Shown: piece after piece, positions 54,964-63,812 of the stretch
Layout of the letters: the number at the start of each line of letters is the position of its first letter
Position numbering within the stretch: the first letter of the stretch is position 1
NCBI RefSeq assembly: GCF_024582835.1
Contig: NZ_CP102097.1
Span: forward strand, 620,001-684,000
DNA length: 64,000 bases
Source of the DNA: Vibrio japonicus
GTDB lineage: Bacteria; Pseudomonadota; Gammaproteobacteria; Enterobacterales; Vibrionaceae
Direction of reading: 5' to 3'
The notes under the pieces: generated by a model
Told to the model about the DNA's origin: nothing
The model's input: only the letters and a program-made list of their open reading frames with translations
Database searches by the model: none
Translations under genes and position numbers: made by a program

Positions 54964-56364
54964 TTAGTAAGTATTTTTTCCTGCAAAGCCTTTAAAGACC
55001 GTAAGAAATATAATTTTAATATCCAGCCAAAGTGACCAGTTTCGGATATATGTCAAATCGTACTCAACTCGTTTTTCCATCTTGTATAACGTATCCGTTT
55101 CTCCTCGGTAGCCATTAATTTGTGCCCACCCTGTGATTCCCGGTTTGACTTTGTGCCGAAGCATGTATTTGTTCACTATTTTTCTATATTCTTCATTGTG
55201 AGCAATCGCATGAGGCCTAGGACCAACAATCGACATACGCCCTTGGAGAACATTAATAAATTGTGGTAATTCATCTAAAGAAGTTCGGCGAATAAAGCTT
55301 CCAAACTTAGTGACTCTTGGATCATTCTTTGTCGCTTGCTTAACAACATTTCCGTTGTCCATAACTTTCATCGAACGAAATTTCCAAACTTTTATTTTCT
55401 TTCCATCTATACCGTATCGATACTGCTTGAAAATAATGGGACCAGGAGAAGAAAGCTTTACACCTATAGACACCGCCAAAAGCAGCGGGCTGATTAATGT
55501 CAAAATAATTGAAGATACGACAATGTCTTCTAGACGTTTTACAAAAGTAGTGAGTCCATAAAAAGGCGTATCACGTACGCTTAAAGTAGGCACTTGGCCG
55601 ACGTTACGCCAGCGAGACTGAATAAGATCATACGTGAAGAAATCCGGTACGATGTAAACTCGTGCCGTACTGTCAGAGAAATAGTCAATGATTTCTTTGA
55701 TTCGCTCAGAAGCTTGCATCGGAAGCGCAACATACACATGCCTAAAGTCTCGCTCTTTCGCCATATGTAACGCGTCATTAATTGAACCACGAATTGGGAT
55801 TGAATTAGGAAACGCAGGGAGGCGGTCCATAGAACGGTCATCAAACAGACCTACTAACTTTAAACCTAAATGCTTATTGGATTGAATTTCGCGAGCCAAT
55901 GATAAACCAGCACTCGTCGCTCCGATTATGATGCTTTTTTTCTTATACGAGTTGCTACCTAACAAGTTCGAAAGACGACCAAATACTAATCGATAGAAAA
56001 GTAACGCGGACGGAACATATATCAGCCAAGCGCCGATTGCGACTCTTGAAAAGTGGCTAGTGACTTTAAAAGCGAACGCTAGACACAACAACACGCCAAT
56101 ACTGCATGTCCAACAAAAAAGAATAGGGCCAACGGTTTGTCGTAAAGAAGAGTAGTATGTAGAGTTATATACACCTGCTAACTCAGCTATCACACTGTAA
56201 GCTAAAATAGCGACTGTTAATGCCAATAAATAGTAGTGATCCCAACTTCCCACGTAAAAGGCAATTATCGAAATAAAGCCAAGTAAGATAAGAGTTATAT
56301 CTACCATTCGATAGATAAGGATATGTTCTTCACCATGGGTTTTAATTATCCCAACATCTCTCAT
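54964..56364 (-). CDS. Undecaprenyl-phosphate sugar phosphotransferase (WcaJ/VpsL-type)
   Basis: Polyprenyl phosphate hexose-1-phosphate transferase of 466 residues that starts repeat-unit synthesis, usually with glucose-1-phosphate. Four N-terminal helices (about 20-130) are followed by a CoA-binding-like Rossmann domain (SIIIGATSAGLSLAREI near 142). The catalytic domain begins with helix VSSIILTLISPLLLAVSIGVKL and continues with the conserved KVWKFRSMKV, RTSLDELPQFINVLQGRMSIVGPRPHA and KPGITGWAQINGYRGET. ATG 56364, preceded by AAGGAACCAAGG, is the start. It is the first gene of the operon. Confidence 0.93.
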   Translation of the reverse strand: MRDVGIIKTHGEEHILIYRMVDITLILLGFISIIAFYVGSWDHYYLLALTVAILAYSVIAELAGVYNSTYYSSLRQTVGPILFCWTCSIGVLLCLAFAFKVTSHFSRVAIGAWLIYVPSALLFYRLVFGRLSNLLGSNSYKKKSIIIGATSAGLSLAREIQSNKHLGLKLVGLFDDRSMDRLPAFPNSIPIRGSINDALHMAKERDFRHVYVALPMQASERIKEIIDYFSDSTARVYIVPDFFTYDLIQSRWRNVGQVPTLSVRDTPFYGLTTFVKRLEDIVVSSIILTLISPLLLAVSIGVKLSSPGPIIFKQYRYGIDGKKIKVWKFRSMKVMDNGNVVKQATKNDPRVTKFGSFIRRTSLDELPQFINVLQGRMSIVGPRPHAIAHNEEYRKIVNKYMLRHKVKPGITGWAQINGYRGETDTLYKMEKRVEYDLTYIRNWSLWLDIKIIFLTVFKGFAGKNTY

Positions 56365-56387
56365 TACCTTGGTTCCTTCGTTTAGGT

Positions 56388-56398
56388 ACGCTACCGCC
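56388..56398 (-). promoter_or_regulatory. RfaH ops element (JUMPStart core)
   Basis: The minus strand reads GGCGGTAGCGT, identical to the 11-base core of the E. coli ops site. It lies 24 bases upstream of the first EPS gene. RfaH loading here would suppress termination over the 19-kb operon and help recruit ribosomes. Confidence 0.85.
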
Positions 56399-56399
56399 C

Positions 56400-56416
56400 T
56401 TGGGTTGAGCCCCCAA
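56400..56416 (-). promoter_or_regulatory. Leader hairpin directly before the ops element
   Basis: TTGGG / CCCAA inverted repeat with a seven-base loop ends one base before the run containing ops. JUMPStart leaders elsewhere also carry such structure ahead of ops. Confidence 0.5.
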
Positions 56417-56436
56417 TGCGCTAATAACAATGTCAA

Positions 56437-56754
56437 TGATATTTATATAAAAAGTGTCCCGGTTAAGGAGGTAGTAGTCTGAATATTTTTCGACGAAAAA
56501 AAAACTCTATTGTTTGACTTATTATTCACTATCCTACAAATAAGAATGCAATACGTCTCATATAAAAAACACCAGTGATATCGCTCGCACTAAACTTACC
56601 TATAAAAAATACAACTATCACAAGCTAATGATTTAAAACTAAATATCTAAGAGGAAGGTAATAAAAACAATTTAGAAAACTGTTATTACTATTCAGGAAA
56701 AGGTTTATTTTTATATTGATGAAATGGAAAGTTATCGTTTTTAAAACAAAAAAA
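56437..56754. other. AT-rich leader/promoter region of the EPS operon
   Basis: About 320 bases without a plausible gene. It should hold the EPS promoter and sites for its regulators. TATA-like stretches occur near 56430-56450, but no -35/-10 pair or regulator site could be assigned with confidence. Confidence 0.45.
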
Positions 56755-56773
56755 GCCCCTCTAAAAGAGGGGC
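56755..56773 (-). terminator. Terminator after pstB
   Basis: GCCCCTCT / AGAGGGGC stem, followed on the minus strand by a run of seven T residues. It isolates the pst operon from the EPS leader. Confidence 0.92.
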
Positions 56774-56827
56774 AAATACCATCGCTTATTATTATAGTGA
56801 TAATACCAGTAAATGATTAGTTTATAA

Positions 56828-57577
56828 TTAACCAAAGTCGCCGTTTACATAACCTTTTGTACGGTCATCTTTCGGTTCATTAAAGATTGTTTGAGTCTCA
56901 TTGTGCTCAACCAACTCTCCCATGAGGAAAAACGCTGTACGGTCTGAAATACGGCGAGCCTGCTGCATAGAGTGAGTCACGATAACAATCGTATAATCTT
57001 TCTTGAGCTCTTCCATAAGCTCTTCAATTTTGTGTGTCGCGATTGGATCGAGTGCGGATGTTGGCTCATCCATCAGAATGACATCTGGCTCCATTGCAAT
57101 CGTACGCGCGATACACAGACGCTGTTGCTGACCACCAGATAAACCAAACGCGTGTGACTTAAGACGGTCTTTTACTTCATCCCAAAGCGCTGCACCACGA
57201 AGTGAACGCTCTACGACCTCATCAATATGTTTTTTGTCTTTTATGCCTTGAGCACGCAAACCATACGCTACGTTCTCGTATATGCTCATCGGGAACGGGT
57301 TTGGCTTTTGGAACACCATGCCCACCTTGATTCGTAAATCTGCCACATCAACATTGCCATAGATGTTCTCACCGTCCATATTCAATTGGCCTGTGATTTT
57401 CACACCTTCAATGAGATCATTCATTCGATTCAAGCAACGTAGGAGCGTTGATTTTCCACAACCAGATGGCCCAATCAATGCCGTAACTTGTCGTGTAGGA
57501 ATCGGTAAATTGATTGATTTTAGGGCTTGGTTTTCACCATAAAACAGATCTAGGTTTTCAATATCAAATTTGTTCAT
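56828..57577 (-). CDS. pstB: Phosphate ABC transporter ATPase PstB
   Basis: Cytoplasmic ATPase of 249 residues driving high-affinity phosphate import. Walker [20 protein letters not shown] near 33, ABC signature [16 protein letters not shown] near 148, Walker [17 protein letters not shown] near 168 and the PstB-typical [23 protein letters not shown] near 203. Start ATG 57577 with GAAGAA upstream; the frame extends 42 bases further without similarity. Last gene of the operon. Confidence 0.96.
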   Translation of the reverse strand: MNKFDIENLDLFYGENQALKSINLPIPTRQVTALIGPSGCGKSTLLRCLNRMNDLIEGVKITGQLNMDGENIYGNVDVADLRIKVGMVFQKPNPFPMSIYENVAYGLRAQGIKDKKHIDEVVERSLRGAALWDEVKDRLKSHAFGLSGGQQQRLCIARTIAMEPDVILMDEPTSALDPIATHKIEELMEELKKDYTIVIVTHSMQQARRISDRTAFFLMGELVEHNETQTIFNEPKDDRTKGYVNGDFG

Positions 57578-57625
57578 TTCTTCAATCTCTATAAGTCTTA
57601 ATTCGTGTAATTCTTGCAATAACTA

Positions 57626-58489
57626 TTAGTAGGTCGCTGTGTTAAAACGACTAGCGATAAGTTTTGTGATCGTGTTGATTAAAAGTACCACCACAATCAG
57701 GACAGTCGCTGTACCGTAAGCTTGGTTCCACTCTTCAACAGTGAATAGCTCGGTTGTTAGCTTGTATAAGTGAACCGTCAAGGTACGTCCTGAATCCATT
57801 AAAGATTCTGGAATACGTGCCACCATACCCGCGGTAAGGAATACAGGAGCAGATTCACCGATTACACGACCAATACTAAGAATGACCGAAGTTAAGATAC
57901 CTGGCATTGCACTTGGCAAGATCAAACGCCAGATAGTATAGATTTTTGACGCGCCCAAACCATATGAACCTTCACGGTACGTTTGTGGCACTGCCATTAA
58001 TGCTTCTTCTGTCGTACGGATGATGACAGGAAGAATCAGAATACTTAAGGTTAATGCACCCGAAAGAATCGAGAAGCCTAAGCCTAGTATTGCTACAAAG
58101 AAAGTCATACCAAACAAACCGAAGATAATCGACGGAATACCAGCCAGAGATTCAGTACAGAATCGAATAACTTTCACTAAACGGCTACCAACTTTTGCAT
58201 ATTCGGTAAGGTAAATAGCCGTCATAATTCCAAGTGGTGCAGCAACCGAAATAGAAGCAATCACCATATAAATAGTAGAGACAATCATAGGGAAGATGCC
58301 GTGCTCTTCGCCAGTACGCGTATAATTGTCGGTAATAAAGTTCCAATCTACGTGTTGAAGCCCGTTAGATAAGATGTACCAGATAATCCAGAACAGGAAG
58401 CCTACTGTTAGAGCGGCCGCCCCCCAAATAAAGCCGTTTAGAATCTTATCTTTAATCTCACGAGATTGTTTTAGTTTTGCGCGATCCAT
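57626..58489 (-). CDS. pstA: Phosphate ABC transporter permease PstA
   Basis: Inner-membrane permease of 287 residues with about six helices. Motifs: PLGIMTAIYLTEYA near 93, CTESLAGIPSIIFGLFG near 117 and the EAA loop ALMAVPQTYREGSYGLGASKIYTIWRLILPSAMPGI near 175. It forms the channel with PstC. ATG 58489 was chosen; GTG 58498 is in frame three codons earlier. Twenty bases separate it from pstC. Confidence 0.95.
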   Translation of the reverse strand: MDRAKLKQSREIKDKILNGFIWGAAALTVGFLFWIIWYILSNGLQHVDWNFITDNYTRTGEEHGIFPMIVSTIYMVIASISVAAPLGIMTAIYLTEYAKVGSRLVKVIRFCTESLAGIPSIIFGLFGMTFFVAILGLGFSILSGALTLSILILPVIIRTTEEALMAVPQTYREGSYGLGASKIYTIWRLILPSAMPGILTSVILSIGRVIGESAPVFLTAGMVARIPESLMDSGRTLTVHLYKLTTELFTVEEWNQAYGTATVLIVVVLLINTITKLIASRFNTATY

Positions 58490-58509
58490 ATTCGTCACCT
58501 TTCCTTCAC

Positions 58510-59448
58510 TTACTTCGCTTTTTCGCGATTAAGGTAAAGTAATGCCGCGTTCAGCATCATGATAAACACCAGCAGTACCACGCCTGTTGCGTATAGCGCA
58601 TTGGCGTGTACACCACTCGCGTACGACATCTCAATTGCGATGTTGGCGGTCAGCGTTCGAGCTGAATCCAGAATACCTTGTGGCATGGCAGGTGCGTTAC
58701 CCATCACCATGATGATCGCCATTGTTTCACCCAGTGCACGACCAATGCCTAAAATAACGCCGGTCATAATGCCTGAACGTGCCGCAGGAACGAGTAGTTT
58801 GAAAATGGTGTAGATCTTAGAGGCACCTAACGCTAAAGAACCTTCTTTGTATGTACGGGGCACGGCGCGAATTGAGGTTTCTGAAACGGTAATAACCGTC
58901 GGAAGAATCATGACTCCAAGAACGATGATCCCGGCCAAGATTGTGTTACCCGCAGGCACATCAAAGACCTCTTGGATCAGAGGAACGATAATCACAAGAC
59001 CAAAGAATCCGTAAACAACTGAGGGAATACCAGCCAACAGTTCTACAGCAGGTCTGATAACATCAGCCACGCGTTTCGGAGCAATCTCTGCGATAAAAAT
59101 AGCCGTGAGTACTCCCACTGGAACGCCAACAACGACTGCGCCAAATGTTGATACAACAGATGCGACAATCATGGTTGCAACGCCGTAGAGCGCCGGTGGC
59201 AACCAGTTTTGGCCTAATACAATTCCAGTAATACCCGCTTCTTCAAACGCTGGGATAGACTCTCTGACAATGAAATAAGCAATAACTGACAGAGAAACAA
59301 TGCCGATTACTGCACTAGTAAGAAACAAAGCATGGAAGATGCGTTCTTTCCAATCCACTCGTTTTTTCGTACGCAAACGCGGTTTAGAAACTCGAGTTAC
59401 TTCAGCTTCACTATTCATAAGCTTTTCACTATTTGTTGCGATGGTCAT
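58510..59448 (-). CDS. pstC: Phosphate ABC transporter permease PstC
   Basis: Inner-membrane permease of 312 residues with six helices. PVGVLTAIFIAEIAPKRVADVIRPAVELLAGIPSVVYGFFGL near 112-152 and the EAA loop SIRAVPRTYKEGSLALGASKIYTIFKLLVPAARSGI near 205 are diagnostic. It pairs with PstA. The gap of 94 bases to pstS leaves room for a transcript-processing hairpin, but none is obvious. Confidence 0.95.
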   Translation of the reverse strand: MTIATNSEKLMNSEAEVTRVSKPRLRTKKRVDWKERIFHALFLTSAVIGIVSLSVIAYFIVRESIPAFEEAGITGIVLGQNWLPPALYGVATMIVASVVSTFGAVVVGVPVGVLTAIFIAEIAPKRVADVIRPAVELLAGIPSVVYGFFGLVIIVPLIQEVFDVPAGNTILAGIIVLGVMILPTVITVSETSIRAVPRTYKEGSLALGASKIYTIFKLLVPAARSGIMTGVILGIGRALGETMAIIMVMGNAPAMPQGILDSARTLTANIAIEMSYASGVHANALYATGVVLLVFIMMLNAALLYLNREKAK

Positions 59449-59542
59449 TATGTTTAACCTATCTACCGAGACTTTCTCGTTAGGAAGTTAAGAAAAGGCT
59501 CAGCCCAAAAGCAGGCTGAGCAAGTTAGAAATTTGAGTTAAA

Positions 59543-60364
59543 TTAGTTAACTGTAATGTAGCCGTGGCTCGCTACGATAGCTTGTGCTTCGTCAGTTAGC
59601 ATCCAGTCTAGGAATTTCTGAGTTTCAGCAGATGGTTCGCCTTTCTTGTATAGCACTAGGAAAGGACGTGCTACTTTGTAAGAACCGTTCTTAACGTTAT
59701 CGACCTTAGCTTCTACACCATCAATCGCTAGCGCGTGAACCGTATTGTCCACCGTACCTAGAGAGATGTAGCCGATTGCGTAAGGGTTAGATGCAACCAT
59801 AGTTTTCAGAGCGCCGTTACCGTTTGCAACCTGAGCACGTTGAGAAATTGCAGATACCTTCTTACCAGAAACTTCCATTTTTAGAGACATGATGTCTTCA
59901 AAAGCGCCACGAGTACCAGACGCTGTATCACGAGTAACAGCAACGATTGGCTTGTCTGCACCACCAACATCTTTCCAGTTTGTGATTTCGCCTTTGTAAA
60001 TTGCAGATACTTGATCAGCAGTCAGACCTTTTAGATCGTTCTTTGGGTTAACAACAACAGCGATTCCATCGCGTGCCACCGCTTCTTCAATAAGCGTAGG
60101 TTCTTTTTCTGAGTCTTTTAGATTACGAGAAGACATACCTAGATTTGCAGAACCATTTTTTGCAGCTTTAACACCCGCTGAAGATCCTGGGCCTTGAACT
60201 TCGATAAATACTTCTGGGTTCTTTTTCATGTATGTTTCAGAGAAAACTTCCATCAGTGGAGTAACGCTGCTAGAACCTACTGCAGAGATCGTTTCTTTAG
60301 CAGAAACTGAAGTCACTGCCATTGCGCCTAGAAGTGCGATTGCACCGATAACTGTCTTTTTCAT
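59543..60364 (-). CDS. pstS: Phosphate-binding periplasmic protein PstS
   Basis: Secreted binding protein of 273 residues with a signal peptide ending near SVSA. Phosphate-site motifs: ISAVGSSSVTPLMEVFSE near 26, QGPGSSAGVKAAKNGSANLGMSSR near 56, and VTRDTASGTRGAFE near 145. It captures orthophosphate for PstCAB. Start ATG 60364 with AAGGAAATTG upstream. Two candidate Pho boxes lie ahead of it. The PhoB/PhoR and PhoU genes are not in this window. Confidence 0.95.
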   Translation of the reverse strand: MKKTVIGAIALLGAMAVTSVSAKETISAVGSSSVTPLMEVFSETYMKKNPEVFIEVQGPGSSAGVKAAKNGSANLGMSSRNLKDSEKEPTLIEEAVARDGIAVVVNPKNDLKGLTADQVSAIYKGEITNWKDVGGADKPIVAVTRDTASGTRGAFEDIMSLKMEVSGKKVSAISQRAQVANGNGALKTMVASNPYAIGYISLGTVDNTVHALAIDGVEAKVDNVKNGSYKVARPFLVLYKKGEPSAETQKFLDWMLTDEAQAIVASHGYITVN

Positions 60365-60432
60365 CACAATTTCCTTTGAGTGGCTTTATTGCCGTTTCGT
60401 TTCACTTGAACGGTGCTCACTTTAGGATCTAA

Positions 60433-60452
60433 ATGTGACAGTTGTGTTTCAC
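60433..60452 (-). promoter_or_regulatory. Candidate Pho box (promoter-proximal)
   Basis: The minus strand reads GTGAAACACAACTGTCACAT; its second half CTGTCACAT matches the PhoB half-site exactly. Fourteen of 20 positions agree with the consensus. Confidence 0.6.
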
Positions 60453-60454
60453 TT

Positions 60455-60474
60455 AGTTGAAGCCTATATGACAC
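60455..60474 (-). promoter_or_regulatory. Candidate Pho box (distal)
   Basis: The minus strand reads GTGTCATATAGGCTTCAACT; its first half TGTCATA matches the PhoB half-site. It is 22 bases from the proximal box, i.e. two helical turns, as in tandem Pho boxes. Confidence 0.5.
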
Positions 60475-60726
60475 ATGCAATCGCTTACTAACGGATTATC
60501 AAGTAATTACACTATAGTTAGCACAACGATTGGATGAACAGAATTACAGTGCAACACACCACATAAGGCAATGAAATGTAACAATTTTTATGGTTACCAA
60601 CATTTCAAATAATGCGACTCACTACAGATTTATCAGCATTGAATTCCCCACACATAGGATTAGAATTAATACTCTATTGATAATAATAATAATTTTATTT
60701 ATTACTTTTTTTGAAGAGGAAACTCT
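60475..60726. other. Divergent region between pstS and the chemoreceptor gene
   Basis: An AT-rich stretch holding the chemoreceptor promoter. Beyond the Pho boxes next to it I see no assignable site. Confidence 0.4.
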
Positions 60727-62370
60727 ATGCGCCAACTACTTAGTGGCTTATCCATTAAACTTCAGGTTGTCATCCCGGTCGTGTTCACATTGCTCCTTTT
60801 AGCTTCGGGCATTAGCTTCAGCACGACAACTCTCAACAACGCGTTTAACCAAGTCAGTCTATCCACGGAGGAGGTGATTAGCCACAAGGACGATTTAACA
60901 AAAATCATCGACAATACATATGGGATGCGTATTAAAGCCATTTATAGTTTATTCCGAGCAGAAGACTTAAAGGAACTGTCTAGCGCACTCTTACAGAAAA
61001 AAGAACTCAACTTTGAGTTACTCAATTCTTTAGAGACCGTGCCTGGACTTAGCCCTGAAGTTAATGCACTGAGAACTGCAATGAATGCTTATGTCAGTTA
61101 CTCTATTAACATCATGTCTCCTCTTCTTATTCAAAAACATTCCTCAGACGAAACCGATCAAGCGTTTACAAACAAGTATGCACAAGCTGCCGCCTTGTAT
61201 CGCGAAAAAGGCGACACAATGACCAATGCGATTGAAGATTTATCGTCCAAACTCAATACACTTACGCTCATTGAAATTGAGCAAAACCAGCAACACCATT
61301 CTCAAGTGATGTTTCACACAATTTTAGGACTGATCGTAGTACTCATTTTAGCGATTGGAATAAGCTGGGTACTTGCCGGAGTCATTGTAAAGCCGATCAA
61401 ATCGATGCAAGACGCAATGAGAGAGCTCGCGACTGGTAATCTAAAAATAGAGGTAGCAGAAGAAGGCAACAACGAAATTACCGCTTTATCTCGAGATTTC
61501 AACGCTACGGTAAAACAGCTCAGAAATACCGTTGATTCCATGGTCCGCATCAGTGTAGACGTCGCTTCCGCCTCAACAGAACTTGCAGCTGTCATGACTC
61601 AATCTTCTGCAAATTCTGACCAAGAAAGAAATGAAGTCGAGCAGGTCGCTTCCGCCATCAATCAAATGGAGAGTACCGCGTCAGAGGTAACTCAACGCGC
61701 GAACCAAGCAGACGCTGCTTCAGCTCAGGCCAAAGAACTGGCTCACGACAGTTTAATCGTCTTCGAACAAAACACTCGTGCGAGCGAGCAAATGGCTCAG
61801 AAACTGTCTGAGGCTGCGGGTGTAGTGACATTGTTAAAAGAACAGTCAGAAAAGATAGGTAACGTCATAGAAGTCATAGAGGGGATTTCGGAACAAACCA
61901 ATCTTTTGGCTTTAAATGCTGCCATCGAAGCCGCTCGAGCTGGTGAAAGTGGTAGAGGGTTTGCCGTGGTAGCTGATGAAGTACGTATGTTAGCGGCGCG
62001 GACCCAGCAATCCACAAAGGAAATCCAAGCCATTATTGAAGAGCTACAACTACATTCAGGAACAGCGAATGAAAGCATGAATTCCAGTTTAGACATGCTT
62101 GCGCGCAATCAAGAGCAAGCTAATCGAGTCAGTGAAGCGCTAAACAACATTAGCCATACTATTTCTGAACTTAACACAATCAACGAGCAAGTCGCTGTAG
62201 CATCGGAAGAGCAAGGACAAGTCACGGCAGATGTAAATAACAATCTTAGCAATATCTATGAACTGGTTAGCCAAAACGTGACAGGTATAACTCAAGCCGC
62301 GGCTGCCAGCCAAGAGCTCTCTAGCCTGGCTGAAAATCAAAAACAGCAGCTAGGGTTCTTTAAGGTATAG
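60727..62370 (+). CDS. Methyl-accepting chemotaxis protein
   Basis: Chemoreceptor of 547 residues. One helix near 11-33, a helical periplasmic ligand domain (about 34-190), and a second helix near 195-216 precede HAMP ([23 protein letters not shown] near 224). The signalling hairpin has the invariant tip [41 protein letters not shown] near 382-425. No C-terminal NWETF-type pentapeptide is present. Its position beside pstS recalls a chemoreceptor next to the second pst cluster of V. cholerae; a phosphate-related ligand is possible but unproven. Confidence 0.94.
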   Translation: MRQLLSGLSIKLQVVIPVVFTLLLLASGISFSTTTLNNAFNQVSLSTEEVISHKDDLTKIIDNTYGMRIKAIYSLFRAEDLKELSSALLQKKELNFELLNSLETVPGLSPEVNALRTAMNAYVSYSINIMSPLLIQKHSSDETDQAFTNKYAQAAALYREKGDTMTNAIEDLSSKLNTLTLIEIEQNQQHHSQVMFHTILGLIVVLILAIGISWVLAGVIVKPIKSMQDAMRELATGNLKIEVAEEGNNEITALSRDFNATVKQLRNTVDSMVRISVDVASASTELAAVMTQSSANSDQERNEVEQVASAINQMESTASEVTQRANQADAASAQAKELAHDSLIVFEQNTRASEQMAQKLSEAAGVVTLLKEQSEKIGNVIEVIEGISEQTNLLALNAAIEAARAGESGRGFAVVADEVRMLAARTQQSTKEIQAIIEELQLHSGTANESMNSSLDMLARNQEQANRVSEALNNISHTISELNTINEQVAVASEEQGQVTADVNNNLSNIYELVSQNVTGITQAAAASQELSSLAENQKQQLGFFKV

Positions 62371-62392
62371 TTCTTTAAGGTATAGTTCTTTA
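62356..62392 (+). repeat. 15-bp tandem repeat covering the chemoreceptor stop codon
   Basis: TTCTTTAAGGTATAG occurs at 62356-62370 and 62371-62385, followed by a partial third copy (TTCTTTA). The unit encodes the last four residues plus the stop codon, so the duplication lies outside the protein. Confidence 0.9.
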
Positions 62393-62436
62393 CGATGTCG
62401 CTCTCTACAATATAGTTATTTACGGTATTAATGAAT

Positions 62437-62461
62437 AAGGGGTTGCGCTGTGCAACCCCTT
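62437..62461. terminator. Bidirectional terminator between the chemoreceptor and helicase genes
   Basis: AAGGGGTTGC / GCAACCCCTT stem, followed by AATGTTTTT, between two convergent genes. Confidence 0.88.
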
Positions 62462-62468
62462 AATGTTT

Positions 62469-63812
62469 TTATTCGTCGTCAGTTTTAGGCGCGACTTTCT
62501 TTTTCGGAATAAATACCGAATCACCCACCGCCACATTTTGGTAAAAACCTTTATCGCGTTTGGCTGGTTTCTTCGTCACTTTCTTAGCTTGTGATTTAGC
62601 TTTCGTATCTGACTTAGACTTAGCTCGGAAGTCAGGTTTACGCGGCTTAAGGCCTTTAAACTTACCTTTTAATCCTTCCAATTCAGAGAATTGAATGTCC
62701 TGTTGTAAGTACGCTTCAACACGCTTAAAACTATCCCAGTCTTTAGGGCCAACTAAAGAGATCGCATCACCTTTATTACCAGCACGGCCAGTACGACCGA
62801 CTCGATGAACATATTCTTCAGTATGTTTAGGCATATCAAAGTTAATCACGTGAGTAACATTGGCAATATCCAAACCACGCGAAGCAACATCTGTTGTCAC
62901 CAAAATTTTAAACACACCGCGCTCGAATTGACTCATGATGGTATTACGCTGAGTCTGATTTAGATTACCACTTAGAGCAATCGCTTTTAATTTTTGATCG
63001 TTCAGCTTTTGTGTCAAACGGTCCGTATCGTCGCGAGTCGCGGTAAAAATAATCAGCTGCTTATAAACCGCCTCTTCCAGAACACGTTCCAGGATGGCTT
63101 CTTTATGATCTAAATGGTCACATAAATAAAATTTCTGTGTGATGTCTTTATGTTCTTCATTTGACACACCCACAGCAATGCGTTTAGGCGCTTCCAGCAT
63201 TTCAAATGCAATTTCGTTGACTTCAGCGTGATCAAGCGTCGCTGAGAACATTAACGTTTGACGGCGGCGATGCTTCGCTGCTTTATGGATACGGCGAAGC
63301 TCTGGAGCAAAACCAAGATCCAACATGCGATCGGCTTCATCTAGAATCAATGTCTCTAAACCATCAAGAAATAGCGAACGGTGCTCTAAGTGATCCGCCA
63401 AGCGTCCTGGCGTAGCAACGATAAATTTTGGATAACGACGTAGCGCTTTAACCTGATCATTAAAGTTTTCGCCACCTACAATCAGCGTCGCTTCATAAGA
63501 TAACCCACCAAGCATAGAGCGCAGCTCACCGTAAACTTGCTTTGCAAGCTCACGCGTAGGCGCGAGGATAATGCCACGAGGATCTTTCGCAGAGAATGCC
63601 TTGTTCTTTAACGACTTATGCAGCATAGGAAGAACAAAAGCTAGTGTTTTACCTGATCCAGTCTTTGAGGACGCCAGCAGATCTTTACCAGCAATCACGA
63701 CTGGGATTGCTTTTTGTTGAATCTCTGTCGCTTTCTTAAAGTCGAAATGCTTTAGGTTCTTGAGTAAGCGATTGTCTAAGCCTAAATCTTTGAAGTGCAA
63801 GGTATTCTCCAT
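62469..63812 (-). CDS. rhlE: DEAD-box ATP-dependent RNA helicase, RhlE-like
   Basis: RNA helicase of 447 residues. Motifs in order: Q-motif FKKATEIQQKAIP near 25, Walker A SSKTGSGKT near 48, PTRELAKQ near 90, VATPGRLADHL near 132, DEAD in LDEADRMLDLGF near 157, SAT in MFSATLDHAEV near 188, and TDVASRGLDIANVTHVINFDMP and HRVGRTGRAG in the C-terminal domain. A Lys-rich tail (about 375-425) is likely to bind RNA. It may act in RNA turnover or ribosome assembly, especially in the cold. The upstream edge of the window gives its promoter region. Confidence 0.93.
   Translation of the reverse strand: MENTLHFKDLGLDNRLLKNLKHFDFKKATEIQQKAIPVVIAGKDLLASSKTGSGKTLAFVLPMLHKSLKNKAFSAKDPRGIILAPTRELAKQVYGELRSMLGGLSYEATLIVGGENFNDQVKALRRYPKFIVATPGRLADHLEHRSLFLDGLETLILDEADRMLDLGFAPELRRIHKAAKHRRRQTLMFSATLDHAEVNEIAFEMLEAPKRIAVGVSNEEHKDITQKFYLCDHLDHKEAILERVLEEAVYKQLIIFTATRDDTDRLTQKLNDQKLKAIALSGNLNQTQRNTIMSQFERGVFKILVTTDVASRGLDIANVTHVINFDMPKHTEEYVHRVGRTGRAGNKGDAISLVGPKDWDSFKRVEAYLQQDIQFSELEGLKGKFKGLKPRKPDFRAKSKSDTKAKSQAKKVTKKPAKRDKGFYQNVAVGDSVFIPKKKVAPKTDDE

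Noticed and set aside
37538..56416. Mobile-element or integron origin of the EPS locus
   Set aside because: No integrase, transposase, attachment repeats or tRNA junction are present at either edge; only AT-richness hints at transfer.
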